Source: Eublepharis macularius (lineage: Eukaryota > Chordata > Lepidosauria > Squamata > Eublepharidae). Taken from it: a stretch of 64,000 bases of DNA. This document shows, one piece after another, positions 55,115-64,000 of this stretch. A model generated the notes under the pieces. That model did no database searches. It had not been told where the DNA came from and saw nothing but the letters and a program-made list of their open reading frames with translations. The stretch spans positions 11,480,001 through 11,544,000 of the forward strand of contig NC_072805.1 in assembly GCF_028583425.1 (NCBI RefSeq). The letters are read 5' to 3'. A program made the position numbers and the translations under genes. The stretch's first letter is position 1. Each line of letters starts with the position of its first letter.

Positions 55115-56179
55115 ATGGCTGCTACTGCTTCCTCCTCCTCTCCTCCGCTGGCACACCACCAGCCAGACAACACGGCCTTCACGCAGCAGCGCCTGCCAGC
55201 CTGGCAGCCACTGCTGTCAGCGGGTACAGTGCTGCCCCTATTCTTCTGCCTGGGCGTGGCTTTCGTGGCACTGGGCTTGGGCCTCCACTTCTCCTCAGCC
55301 ACCATCCAGGAACTGGAGCTGGACTACACGGGTTTGGGCAACTCCAGCTGCGCCCGCTGCGCCAACCTGAGCCAGAGGCCCATCGGAGACCGCCCGTCCT
55401 GCACCTGTGAACTGCGCTTCACCCTGTCTCAAGCCTTTCCCGCCCCAGTCTGCCTTTACTACCAACTCTCCAACTACTACCAGAACAACCGGCGTTACAG
55501 TGTCTCCCGTGACGACCAGCAGCTCAGTGGGGATGCCTGGGCCCTTCGCAACCCCGTGGAGGAGTGCCAGCCCTACCAGAAGGACGCCAAGGGCACACCG
55601 ATTGCTCCCTGTGGTTCTGTGGCCAACAGCCTCTTCAATGACACCTTTGACCTCTTCTATGTTCTCAACAATGGCACCAAAGTCCAAGTGCCCCTTGACA
55701 AGCGGGGCATCTCTTGGTGGACCGATAGCAACATCAAATTTCGCAACCCTGAGCCCGTCAATGGCAGCTTGGCACAGGCCTTCAAGGGCACCGTAAAGCC
55801 CCCTAATTGGCCTTATCCAGCCTATGACCTGGGCAAAGGCAACCCCAACAACACGGGCTTTGTCAACGAGGACTTCATTGTCTGGATGAGGATCGCTGCT
55901 TTGCCCACCTTCCGCAAACTCTACTCCCGTGTCCGCCTGGGCAATTTCTCCACAGAACTGCCCCAGGGCAACTACTCCCTCAATATCACCTACAATTACC
56001 CCGTCCTTTCTTTCCACGGCAGCAAGAAGGTCATCTTTAGCACACTTTCCTGGATGGGGGGCAAAAATCCATTCTTGGGCATCACTTTCCTGGTTTTTGG
56101 CTCTGCCTGCATCCTCAGTGGCTTTGTCATGTTGGTGGTGCATATAAAATACCAACACCTCAGTGAGGCAGATGAGTAA
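55115..56179 (+). CDS. TMEM30B (CDC50B), P4-ATPase flippase beta subunit
   Basis: Single coding exon, 354 residues (human TMEM30B is also single-exon, 351). CDC50 proteins pair with P4-ATPases, help them leave the ER and support lipid flipping at the plasma membrane and endosomes. The N-terminus has the family signature [20 protein letters not shown] (15-34). Transmembrane segments lie at about 35-58 and 321-343, with a large lumenal loop between. The loop keeps the disulfide cysteines (SSCARC, SCTC, EECQPY, PIAPCG) and several N-x-S/T sites (NGTK, NGSL, NNTG, NFST, NITY). [26 protein letters not shown] and [12 protein letters not shown] are kept. The ATG at 55115 (cagcATGG) aligns with the family start; the frame is open 61 codons further upstream without homology. 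It is closer to TMEM30B than TMEM30A in the N-terminal block. Confidence 0.95.
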   Translation: MAATASSSSPPLAHHQPDNTAFTQQRLPAWQPLLSAGTVLPLFFCLGVAFVALGLGLHFSSATIQELELDYTGLGNSSCARCANLSQRPIGDRPSCTCELRFTLSQAFPAPVCLYYQLSNYYQNNRRYSVSRDDQQLSGDAWALRNPVEECQPYQKDAKGTPIAPCGSVANSLFNDTFDLFYVLNNGTKVQVPLDKRGISWWTDSNIKFRNPEPVNGSLAQAFKGTVKPPNWPYPAYDLGKGNPNNTGFVNEDFIVWMRIAALPTFRKLYSRVRLGNFSTELPQGNYSLNITYNYPVLSFHGSKKVIFSTLSWMGGKNPFLGITFLVFGSACILSGFVMLVVHIKYQHLSEADE

Positions 56180-57470
56180 ACAGAGCAGTGAAAACCCCCA
56201 AGGTTCAGGGAGAACGTCTCAGGAAATGTCCAAGCCAGAGTCTTCCTATCACGTTCTCAGAATTAAGCCTAGTTTGTAGCTAGGGCAGGAATCCTACATG
56301 CACAGGTCTAGAATCTGTGGGCCTTACTTATGAATCAACATAGGCAGGATTGGAGTTTTGTGTGTTAATCACTTCTATGGGCTTTGAGGCTTATGCAGAT
56401 GTTTTGGGATTTACTTTTAAGATTCATTCTGAGGAAATGGGCATAGACTATTCAGCAGACGCAGTGCTTCGTCCAAGGGTGTTCCAAGTGATTGATGTGA
56501 ACCATATTGGACACTTGTGTTTCTCATAGGGGTTTTGCAAGTGAATTAGTGCTTTAATTAAGAACGTGGAATCTCCCATCCGGTTGAGTCCTTAAAGACA
56601 AATGTTCTCCCCAATGCTGGGCAAACAACAGATCCTCTTAGGAAAAATCAACTGACAAAGTTCTTAATAGGCTTCAAGAGCAATCTTAAACAGGTCTACT
56701 CAGCATTCTTCTCAGGTTTATTCAATGGCGCTTACTCCCAGGAAAGTGTTCTTAGGATTGCACTGTTTGGTACTTAGGCTTACATTCCTAAGCATTGCTT
56801 CCAGGATGAAAATTGTTGTGAACAGACTATATAAAGTTTTAAGGAATCTTTTTTTAAATGTCAGTCCAGAACTACTATCTTGATTTTTTAAAGCAACATT
56901 CTGTTTACTACAAAAAGTAATTCCTTTAAAAGCATTCATTGATGCTGATGAACAGTTCCTCACATGAGGTGGTGTGATGCATGCATACTAGTTAAGATGT
57001 CAGCAGATCTCAGAGTTGACTGTGTCAAAAGCCTGACACACTCATTTGTTTGATATTTCATTCTCTTGTTACTGTTGGATCGCAGAGTCTTTTGCCACCT
57101 GGGGTGAAGCTGCAGTCCTCAAATTGTCTGCAAACCCCAAAGGCAACTTGAGCGTATCCCTTTGCAAGCAGTTTCAGGATTGTGCCTGGGAAAAGCTCTC
57201 TCTTGCTCTCTCTCACACCACGGGAGCCTTGCAAATGATGCTCCTGTATGGTTGAGTCTCCTGTATGGTTGAGTCTCAGTTCAGTACATTTCCTCTTCTA
57301 TGTTTTAATAATGCAAAAAATGAAACTGTATGTGTGTGTGCTTGTGTCAGAAACAAAGTCTCTTCTACATGATATAAAATTATGTGTGTCATTTTCTCTG
57401 CCTTTCAAAAAATAGTTTGTAATGCCTTCAGATTTTTCTGACAAATGATCTTACAATAAATATTTTTATT
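56180..57470 (+). other. TMEM30B 3' region
   Basis: AATAAA at 57455-57460 is a plausible polyadenylation signal. A dispersed 'ggcgcttactcccaggaaag' repeat lies at about 56700-56765. No other feature is recognised. Confidence 0.4.
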
Positions 57471-57654
57471 CTATTTTTGTAGTAGTGAACAGTTGTGTAG
57501 CTAAATCTGGGGAAAGAGGGTAAGATGCATTTTCTTTCACTTGGAAGCATTTATGTTAAAAAAGCAATTTCTTTGCATTTGAATATATAGACAACAAAAA
57601 TAGACACAAATATGTAAATCCTAAATTGCTGTTTAACCAAACGACGTGCAAGAA

Positions 57655-57902
57655 ATGAACTCTATAATAAAATTTAAGAGCCAATCTAAGACAACAGTTT
57701 GGCCGTTGGAAGAAGTGGGCTTCTGTTTGTGAAAAATACATGCACCAATTAATCTGTTTCTCTAAAGGTACCAACAGAAGTTGTGGTGTTTTGCCCTTCA
57801 GCTCAATACTGCTGCTGCATGCTGCCATCTAGTGGCAGAAGTGCAGAATATTCACATTAAGAGCAAATCATTTAAAAATCAAGGACTATTTTTTAGACCT
57901 CT
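57655..57902 (-). repeat. Dispersed repeat with CTCF-like motif, copy 2
   Basis: Reverse-oriented relative of 46622-46862, at roughly 80% identity by eye. The CTCF-like CCACTAGATGGCAG is on the minus strand at 57835-57822, so the two copies point towards each other. Confidence 0.65.
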
Positions 57903-58635
57903 AGGTCAACACAATCTATTAACTCAGATGAGCAAACCATAAGGCCAAAACCAAAAGAAGTATATTATTTCTACATATACTCTCATAGTCACAAGTAGGA
58001 CTGCCAACATTTGAATAAGCTTAATTTTCTAACTTAAACGCTGAACCCTTTACTACATCATTAAACACATTATAGGATATGAATTGGTGCCAAATGATTA
58101 ACATTTAAGCAAAATAATTTTGAAAATAGTATGTAAGAGTACAGGCTAAGAGTCTTTTCAGTGCTCTCCAACTTCCCCCAATTTTCCCGCTGGAGAAACT
58201 GAAGAAGTCCTCAAGCGATTTCATGCTAAAGTGGAAACCCTTTGGCCTTAAGAAGAAACTCTTTGCTAGGTGCTTCATTTCAGTACTCCCCCCACTCCAA
58301 ACCTTCCTGTGAGAAGAACTGGTAAAAACGCCTCCGAAACGTTTCCCACACTCTGAATCTTTCCAGTTTCTTCCCCCATGCCCTCATGTCTCTAGAAAGA
58401 ACCCAAGGGGCCTTCCAGCTGGCATTTCTCAAAGAGCAAGCCTCCTGTGCCATAGAGTAAAACACACCGGGAACCCTCTTTCAGCAGCAGTCTGTGAGCT
58501 GGCAGGAGAGGCTCCCTGGTCCACAAGGGAAGAAAAAGTCATATTGGACACCAGCATGCCTAAAGAGCTCTGTTGGACCCAGAAGCTTACCCTATTGGGG
58601 CAGAGAGGGATAAAAAGGATTTGGACGCTGATGCT
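57903..58635. other. No recognisable gene
   Basis: Non-coding sequence. Short frames only. Confidence 0.4.
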
Positions 58636-58639
58636 TTTG

Positions 58640-58960
58640 TTAGGGTTCCTGACTTGGAGCTGGGAAATTCCTGGAGATCTGGGGAGGCAGCTGGGGAGGG
58701 CAGAGTTTGGGGAGCAGAGGGAGTCGAGTGGGTAGGGATTCCGCAGAGCCTGCCCTGCCATTCTCTCCGGGGGAATCGGACCGGGGCAACTTCTCTCCAT
58801 TCCAGAGCAGCACTTTGAGCCCGGGTCTCCCCGCCCTCTAACCGCTACTCTACCTCCCTCCTCATCCATTAACTCCCTGAACTGTAATTGCAGGGGACCT
58901 CCAGGCCCCTCCTGGGGGCTGTATAATCAGGAAATCACCCCCCTTGATTAGCTAAACACA
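58640..58960. repeat. Decayed MITE pieces related to 1515-1731
   Basis: 'aaattcctggagatctgggg' and 'ggacctccaggcccctcct' recall the 'ttgccaac...ctccagg' element. Too decayed to bound. Confidence 0.35.
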
Positions 58961-59004
58961 AATAGTAACAAAATTTAATTAAATAGTAATGAATAAAGTG
59001 TTAC

Positions 59005-59400
59005 AAAACATCTTATTTATTTACGTCCTCTATACTCCACCTTTCTCACTGAGACTCAAGGCAGATTACACAGTATGAAGTTAATACAATCAGTATCAAG
59101 TACATACATTTCAATACAATACCGTAAGGTAAACATACACAAGTTTAAAGACGTAGCTTTAGCAAGGATCCAAGACATAGCAGAGATACTGAAGCAAAAC
59201 ATAATCAGTTCTAGGACTCACATTAGACAGCATGGAACGATGGTTGTACATAGGAGTACATATTTAAAGCAGCAGATAACATGTGAGGCAAAAATGGTGA
59301 TGAAGTCTATGATCCTCAACTTGTTAATGAAGCACCTGAGACCCCATCCCTACAATGCAGCCCTCCCATTTGAGTAAAAAGCCATTTTGAATAGTTTGGT
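59005..59400 (-). mobile_element. Possible L2-type LINE 3' end
   Basis: 'ctatactccacctttctc' and 'actcaaggcagattacacag' resemble the 'gcccatctcccgaagg...cagggcggtgtacagc' of L2 3' ends. Old. Confidence 0.4.
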
Positions 59401-59585
59401 TTTACATGAAACAACAACAAACATATACATAAATAAACCATTACTTAAGTTTTCAGTTCATAGAAGCTGTAGAAATCCCTTAGGCTGCAATGTGAACAGA
59501 GAACAATTTGTAGGCGGCTGTACTCTACTCCCAACAGCTGGACCACAACAGGGAGCCAGCTGAAAGAGCCTATGGGATTACACCA

Positions 59586-59790
59586 CAGGGTAGTATAGTG
59601 GTTAAGGAGCCTGAGAAGGATCTGGGAGTCCTCAGTTCGAATCCTTACTGAGTGGCTTTAAGCCAGCAGCGATTTTGCAGCCTTGCCTACCTGAGAAGGT
59701 TGTTGTGAGGATAACGTAGGGAAAGGAGAATAATGTTAACTGAACTCCTTGGTGGCAGGATGGGATAAAAATGCATTTGATGGATAGACG
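59586..59790 (+). mobile_element. tRNA-derived SINE
   Basis: Head 'gtagtatagtggttaagg', B-box-like AGTTCGAATCC, 'ttgtgaggataacgtaggg' and 'ggatgggataaaaatgcat'. Related to the SINE at 340-575. Confidence 0.65.
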
Positions 59791-60264
59791 CAGGCACTGT
59801 AGGGGCTGTCCACCAGAAGTAGGGTTTAAAACAACCAGCACCAACAATAAAAAAACAGGTCATAAGCTTAGAAACAATTCTGAAGTAATTTTGCTGGAAT
59901 TAATCCAACATTACAATATAAAAGTGCTTTATTACGAGCCTGTTCTTGATTGCAAAAACTGTATGATAGACAGTCGAAGTCGGACAAAGTAGGAACGAAC
60001 TTTGGAGGAAAATCTGCCAAATTGTGAAAATAAAAAAACTGGACACGTATGGACATGCCCAGGGGAATGGAATGGTTGCCTAAACTAACAGGGGACTGAA
60101 AATGGGAGGGAGGTTGTTTGTTTTGGTAGTAACATCTATGGACATGTTTTTCAACACATATTTAATTATTGCTTAAGCTTTAATCCATTCAGCATGAAGC
60201 CTATATGATTTACTTGATGTGTGGTATAGAGAGACAGTGTGATGCAGAGGTTAGAATTCAGGAT

Positions 60265-60482
60265 TATTGGGGTAAGAGTGGACTGTAAACTAAACATGAG
60301 CAGTCAGTGTGATGCGGTGGCAAAAAAGGCCCATTCGATCCTGGGTTGTATCAAAAGGGCCATAGCGTCGAAATCGCAGGAGGTCATAGCCCCTCTCTAT
60401 ACTGCCTGGCTGCACCTGGAGTATTGTGTGCAGTTCTGGAGGCCTCACTTCAAAAAGGATGTGGACAAAATCGAGAGGGGCA
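60265..60482 (+). mobile_element. CR1 LINE internal fragment
   Basis: Reads VRVDCKLNMSSQCDAVAKKA, ILGCIKRAIASKSQEVIAPL and LEYCVQFWRPHFKKDVDKIE, matching the CR1 at 28703-29925. Both ends are truncated. Confidence 0.85.
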
Positions 60483-60512
60483 TGGTTGTGCCTACAGGGA
60501 CCATGTTGTGGA

Positions 60513-61575
60513 TCTAGGGTTGCCAGGTCCCTCTATCCTCCATCCAAGAGTGTTTGGACCTGGCACTTACCTATTGCAGGTCTGGTTTTAAGTGAACCAC
60601 AATGGGAAGGAGGAATGGAATGGCCCATAAATTTTCGGGTGGCCAAAGATGGTGCAGGAGACAAGGTGATTCCTAACCAGCACCGACAAAATCCCCAACT
60701 CTCGTCCCCACGTTCTCCCTAGATAAGGGTCATCTAACGGAATGTTGGGTATATTTTCCCTTTAATCTTTCTCTAGGTAGATTCCTGCCACCAGGAATAT
60801 TATATTCCAAGATATTTTATTGAAATTTCCCCTTTAGTAACATGCCCAAGCGTCAGGCTTCTTCGTGGGTCTATGTGACTCTGAGGATAGGAATGGGATA
60901 TAGGCATGATAGATACTCTGAGATATTAAAAAAGGAAACTATTTTTATAAGAAACATATCGGTTTCATATTATTTCTAGAACTTGATGGTTTCAAAAGAG
61001 TAGTTCTCAATTCTTAAAGTTCCTTTACTTAAACCCAGTTCTCTAAGGCTTCACACACAGATTGCCTGCTTTGGGTATTGATTTCTTTCCCAGTTACGAG
61101 TAAGACCTTTTTTCAGGCACGCACACAGTTTGCCTGCTTTCCCCTGACTGAATGTTCTTTCACAAACACACAGTTCAGGCTTCCACACAGGTTACATTTC
61201 TCTCAGACAACAGAAACAAGCTCAGGCTGCACACGGCTTGCCTGCTTTCCCCTGACTAAATATTTCTCTCAGAAATGCTTAAACATGCTAAGGGTGCACA
61301 CAGCTTGCCTCTCTTGCCCTGACTACATATATTTCTTTCTCAGTGATTAAAACCTGCATTGACTCGGCCCACCCTCTCAGTCATCAGCCAATCATATCAT
61401 TCACTCATCCCCCTCCTTCACCCCGACTCTTCATCTATACCACACCAAGTATTTAAAGACACATACATACATTTACTTAAAATCATTACAGGGGGAAAGT
61501 GATCTCTACGGCCTGGAGATCTATGGTAATTCTGGGAGATCTCCAGACACCACCTGGAGTCTGGCAACCCTGTCG
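60513..61575. mobile_element. Possible DNA element with 'agggttgcca' ends and internal tandem repeats
   Basis: The left end 'agggttgccaggtcc' and right end 'ggagtctggcaaccct' are inverted. Between them, 61045-61345 holds about four diverged copies of 'gcacacagtttgcctgcttt...ctgact', spaced 65-110 bp. It may be one 1.06-kb element or two MITE ends around other DNA. Confidence 0.4.
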
Positions 61576-62780
61576 GGTGTGTGCATGAAAGGTCTTCTTC
61601 TTTTGCTGCTTATATTCTATTTGCAAGGAGGTGTACAAGAAGCGAACCTTTCAAAGATTTTGCAGCGTGCAGTGAAGCACTAAGGCAAGAGCTTCATTAC
61701 TGTAAGAAATAAAAGAGCTGCAGGTTTAGGCAGCATCTGTCTTCTTACAAAATGCCGGTTTGCAGTAAGAAAAAGTCCCTCACCAATGAAGCATTGCTGT
61801 TAGAGTCTTTCTAAGAAGAACGGGAAAGAAGCAATACACTTTCTGATCCAAGCGCCTGCTCCAAAAGCAGGACAGTCCAGAGACCGTAATTCCACCCAAG
61901 GTCCAGGTCAACCAGCGCATGCACTCTGGTCCGGACCACAGTGGGCCATAGACAGAGAGCAGACATATCTCCAATGGCACGTGTTGACCAAAATGGTTCC
62001 ATGTCACTTCAGTGAGCTTAGCCACACCGCCCAAGAGAAAGCAAGAAGCAGACAGCAAACCACTTCCATTGCATTCCTCACGTAGGGATGCAAGTGTCAC
62101 CCCTCTTGATTTCCAAGAACTCAGTTCGTGGCCTCTCATCCCAGAGACCCCTCCCTCCAGATGATAAGTTCCACGGACACAAGGTCACAATGCCAGGGTT
62201 CCGGCCTCCATGGAGACCGAGGACTCTAAAAGATGCTTCCGTTGACCGTTGGGCTCAGAGGAGCTGCAGACGGAGTGGTATGCAGGTGCAGTTTGCAATT
62301 CTCAGCTCCTCAAAGATGCCCAGATCTGGGAGATCTGTAAGTTACCTGGAGTGTTAGGGTTGAGTGAGGACCCTCCTGCCATGCACGTGTGGACACCTGT
62401 TTCTACAAGACAGACAACATGCGTTCCTCTGACAAATGCAACCAGGGACCAGTGCCTGGATCAACGTGTGCTTTCAGACACACCTTCAGCTGCTCTTGTC
62501 TGATGGATGCTGGGCGTATTTTGCACCCAAGGGATAGAGATTAGACGTTTGTTTCTTGCCTCATCTCGTTTGTTTCTGATCTTGTCTAGGCTTCTTTGCT
62601 GCCCCAGATTTAGCCTGAGACACAGATGTAATTGTTATTTCTCATCAGGCTCCCATTCGTCCAGCCCTTCCGTTTTCATACAGGTATAGACCTCTTGGTA
62701 TGTGGCCTTTTAGTGTTTCTCTTCTTAATGGAGAACCTTATAAAACTCAAATGGTGTTTGAATTATCAGAGGATTTGAAT
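61576..62780. other. No recognisable gene
   Basis: Non-coding sequence of ordinary composition. Short frames on both strands show no family resemblance. Confidence 0.4.
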
Positions 62781-62782
62781 TA

Positions 62783-62880
62783 GGGGTGCGCACCGCTTTG
62801 GATTCGGGTATTTGAATTTGAATTACTTCGGAATGCTCCGTAAAGCATTCCAAAATCATTCCGGGGGCTGGGTTTTTCAG
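62783..62880. repeat. Dispersed repeat starting 'taggggtgcgca'
   Basis: Second member of the family at 27230-27420, sharing the start and a 'ggctgggtttttc' phrase. Confidence 0.45.
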
Positions 62881-63052
62881 CACCCACACCCACATCCACT
62901 CCCAACCTCCCCCCACTTAGCCCTCCCTCCCTATCAGCTGGCAGGGGGGATTCTCCCTGCCACCTGATAGTATAAAGGGCCTTGTCCTGCCACTTGCAAG
63001 CCGTAAGGCCCTTTAAAAGCCTCACAACACCCAGCCCCCCAGCCCCCCTTAC

Positions 63053-63285
63053 CTTTGCTTGGCTGCGGAGCACACGGCGGGGAGGTGCAGGCTTATGCCT
63101 GCATCCCTGCTGCCTCGTTCGCCTGCCGGTGTCGGAGACTGCAGCCTCCCCGATGGGCGTTCCGTTTGCCTGCTGATGTCGGGGTGGAGGAACTCCTCAG
63201 CCCTGACACTGGCGGGCAAACGAGGCTGCAGGGATGCAGGCATAAGCCTGCACCTCCCCGCCATGTGCTCTGCAGCCAAGCAAAG
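63053..63285. repeat. Large palindrome, 81-bp arms (first of a pair)
   Basis: Arms 63053-63133 and 63205-63285 are complementary with few mismatches and contain the inner palindrome 'gcaggcttatgcctgc'. GC-rich; the frames on both strands are by-products. Confidence 0.85.
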
Positions 63286-63370
63286 CAGCCGAATGGAGCG
63301 GGTAGCCTCCCAGCCCTCCATGCCACTTGCTTGCCCAGCAGGACAGGGAACGCGCAGCAAGCCAGCCGCC

Positions 63371-63573
63371 CCTCAGCAGGGCAGGTGAGTAGCGCGGACG
63401 GCCTGCCAGCTCTCCTTGCCATTCGCCTGCCTGGCTGAGGTGGGGGCCAGCCCGCGCCATTCACCTGCCCCGCAGGACAGGGAGCACGGCCAGCCGGCCC
63501 CCACCTCAGCCGGGCAGGCGAATGGCCAGGAGGGCTGGGAGGCCGTCTGCGCTAGTCGCCTGCCCTGCTGAGG
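63371..63573. repeat. Large palindrome, 78-bp arms (second of a pair)
   Basis: Arms 63371-63448 ('cctcagcagggcaggtgagt' start) and 63496-63573 are complementary with few mismatches around a 47-base centre. It lies 85 bp after the first palindrome. Confidence 0.85.
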
Positions 63574-63599
63574 AGCTGTGGGAAGCCTCTGCTCCACTG

Positions 63600-64000
63600 G
63601 TCTAGGACGAGTCCCGAGGTCAATTTCTATGTGTGGAAAGCATACACAAAATAAATATTTATCCCAAAGAAGAGTTTTCCTGAAATAATCTCAAAGCATT
63701 TAAGGGCTTCTCTTCAGGTATGTCCATGCAGATACGTTTGGAGGAAGTATTGCAGCATTACCTGTGATGAAGCAGGCTAGGCCTCAGCTTCGTGAACTGA
63801 AGTCGTAGGCAGGAGATCTCAAGAAGTTTGCAGAAATACGTCTGGAGGGCTGACGGGAGAGATAGGGAGGCAGAGGGATGGTAAAGCTTTACTCCTCGCA
63901 GGTGATCTTTCCTCATTGTGTCCCAGGGTCTTCTCAATTCTCTCCTCTCCAATTTTATGTCCCAACAGAAAAGAAGATGGCGCCAGTTCGAGCCAATGGA
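63600..64000. other. No recognisable gene
   Basis: Ordinary sequence to the window end. 'agaagatggcgcc' near 63972 is a YY1-like motif but isolated. Confidence 0.35.

Noticed and set aside
55295-56158. 287-codon minus-strand frame
   Set aside because: Exact shadow of the TMEM30B coding exon.
63049-63464. Multiple overlapping frames near the right end
   Set aside because: They come from the two GC-rich palindromes, mirrored on both strands.

Overview
The window is vertebrate nuclear DNA, most likely from a squamate reptile (a lizard, possibly a gecko). Two host genes are recognisable by their protein family. The rest is dominated by repeats typical of squamates: L1, L2 and CR1 LINEs, a Penelope-like element, SINEs with a Bov-B-like tail (Sauria-SINE type), tRNA-derived SINEs, hAT-type MITEs and fold-back elements. 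The species is inferred, not shown.

Host genes. At 3875-4804 (+) lies an intronless, uninterrupted copy of NTAN1 (N-terminal asparagine amidohydrolase). It has an A-rich tail and a target-site duplication, so it is a retrocopy with an open frame. At 44019-48516 (+) lies SLC7A6OS (the Iwr1 homologue, an RNA polymerase II nuclear import factor) in five exons, starting in a CpG island. At 55115-56179 (+) lies TMEM30B (CDC50B, the beta subunit of P4-ATPase flippases), a single-exon gene behind a large CpG island. At about 22.3-25.8 kb a plus-strand tract of coding-like sequence, broken by frameshifts and a hAT MITE, looks like a decayed large gene of fibrous-sheath type; the family is uncertain.

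Repeat layout. From 1 to 7.3 kb there are SINEs, a MITE, an orphan CpG-rich block, the NTAN1 retrocopy and old L2. From 6.8 to 16.25 kb there is a three-level nest: an old L1-like element (+) is split by an L2 (-), which is split by a full-length L1 (8394-14883, +) with both ORFs open. From 17.4 to 22.2 kb there are a BEL/Pao LTR-retrotransposon fossil bracketed by 52-bp inverted repeats, a microsatellite, and a Penelope-like element (-) carrying a hAT MITE and a short Penelope-type insert. From 27.2 to 30 kb there are a minisatellite and a CR1 (-). From 31 to 41 kb there are remains of a multi-exon Myb/SANT-like gene of Harbinger type (-). A second full-length L1 (34844-40991, +), with two breaks in ORF2, sits inside its Myb domain. 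From 41.7 to 43.6 kb there are an old L1 tail and an 84-bp-arm fold-back. From 51 to 64 kb there are Sauria-type SINEs, MITEs, L2 and CR1 pieces, and two large palindromes near the right end.

No operon-like cooperation is expected. The retroelements matter as the machinery that made the NTAN1 retrocopy and disrupted the Myb gene. One repeat family carries CTCF-like motifs in convergent orientation around the TMEM30B region. Differences between the two L1 copies (an antisense 5'UTR ORF kept open in both, heptad-size changes in ORF1, a composite 3' end in one copy) are the most distinctive signals here.
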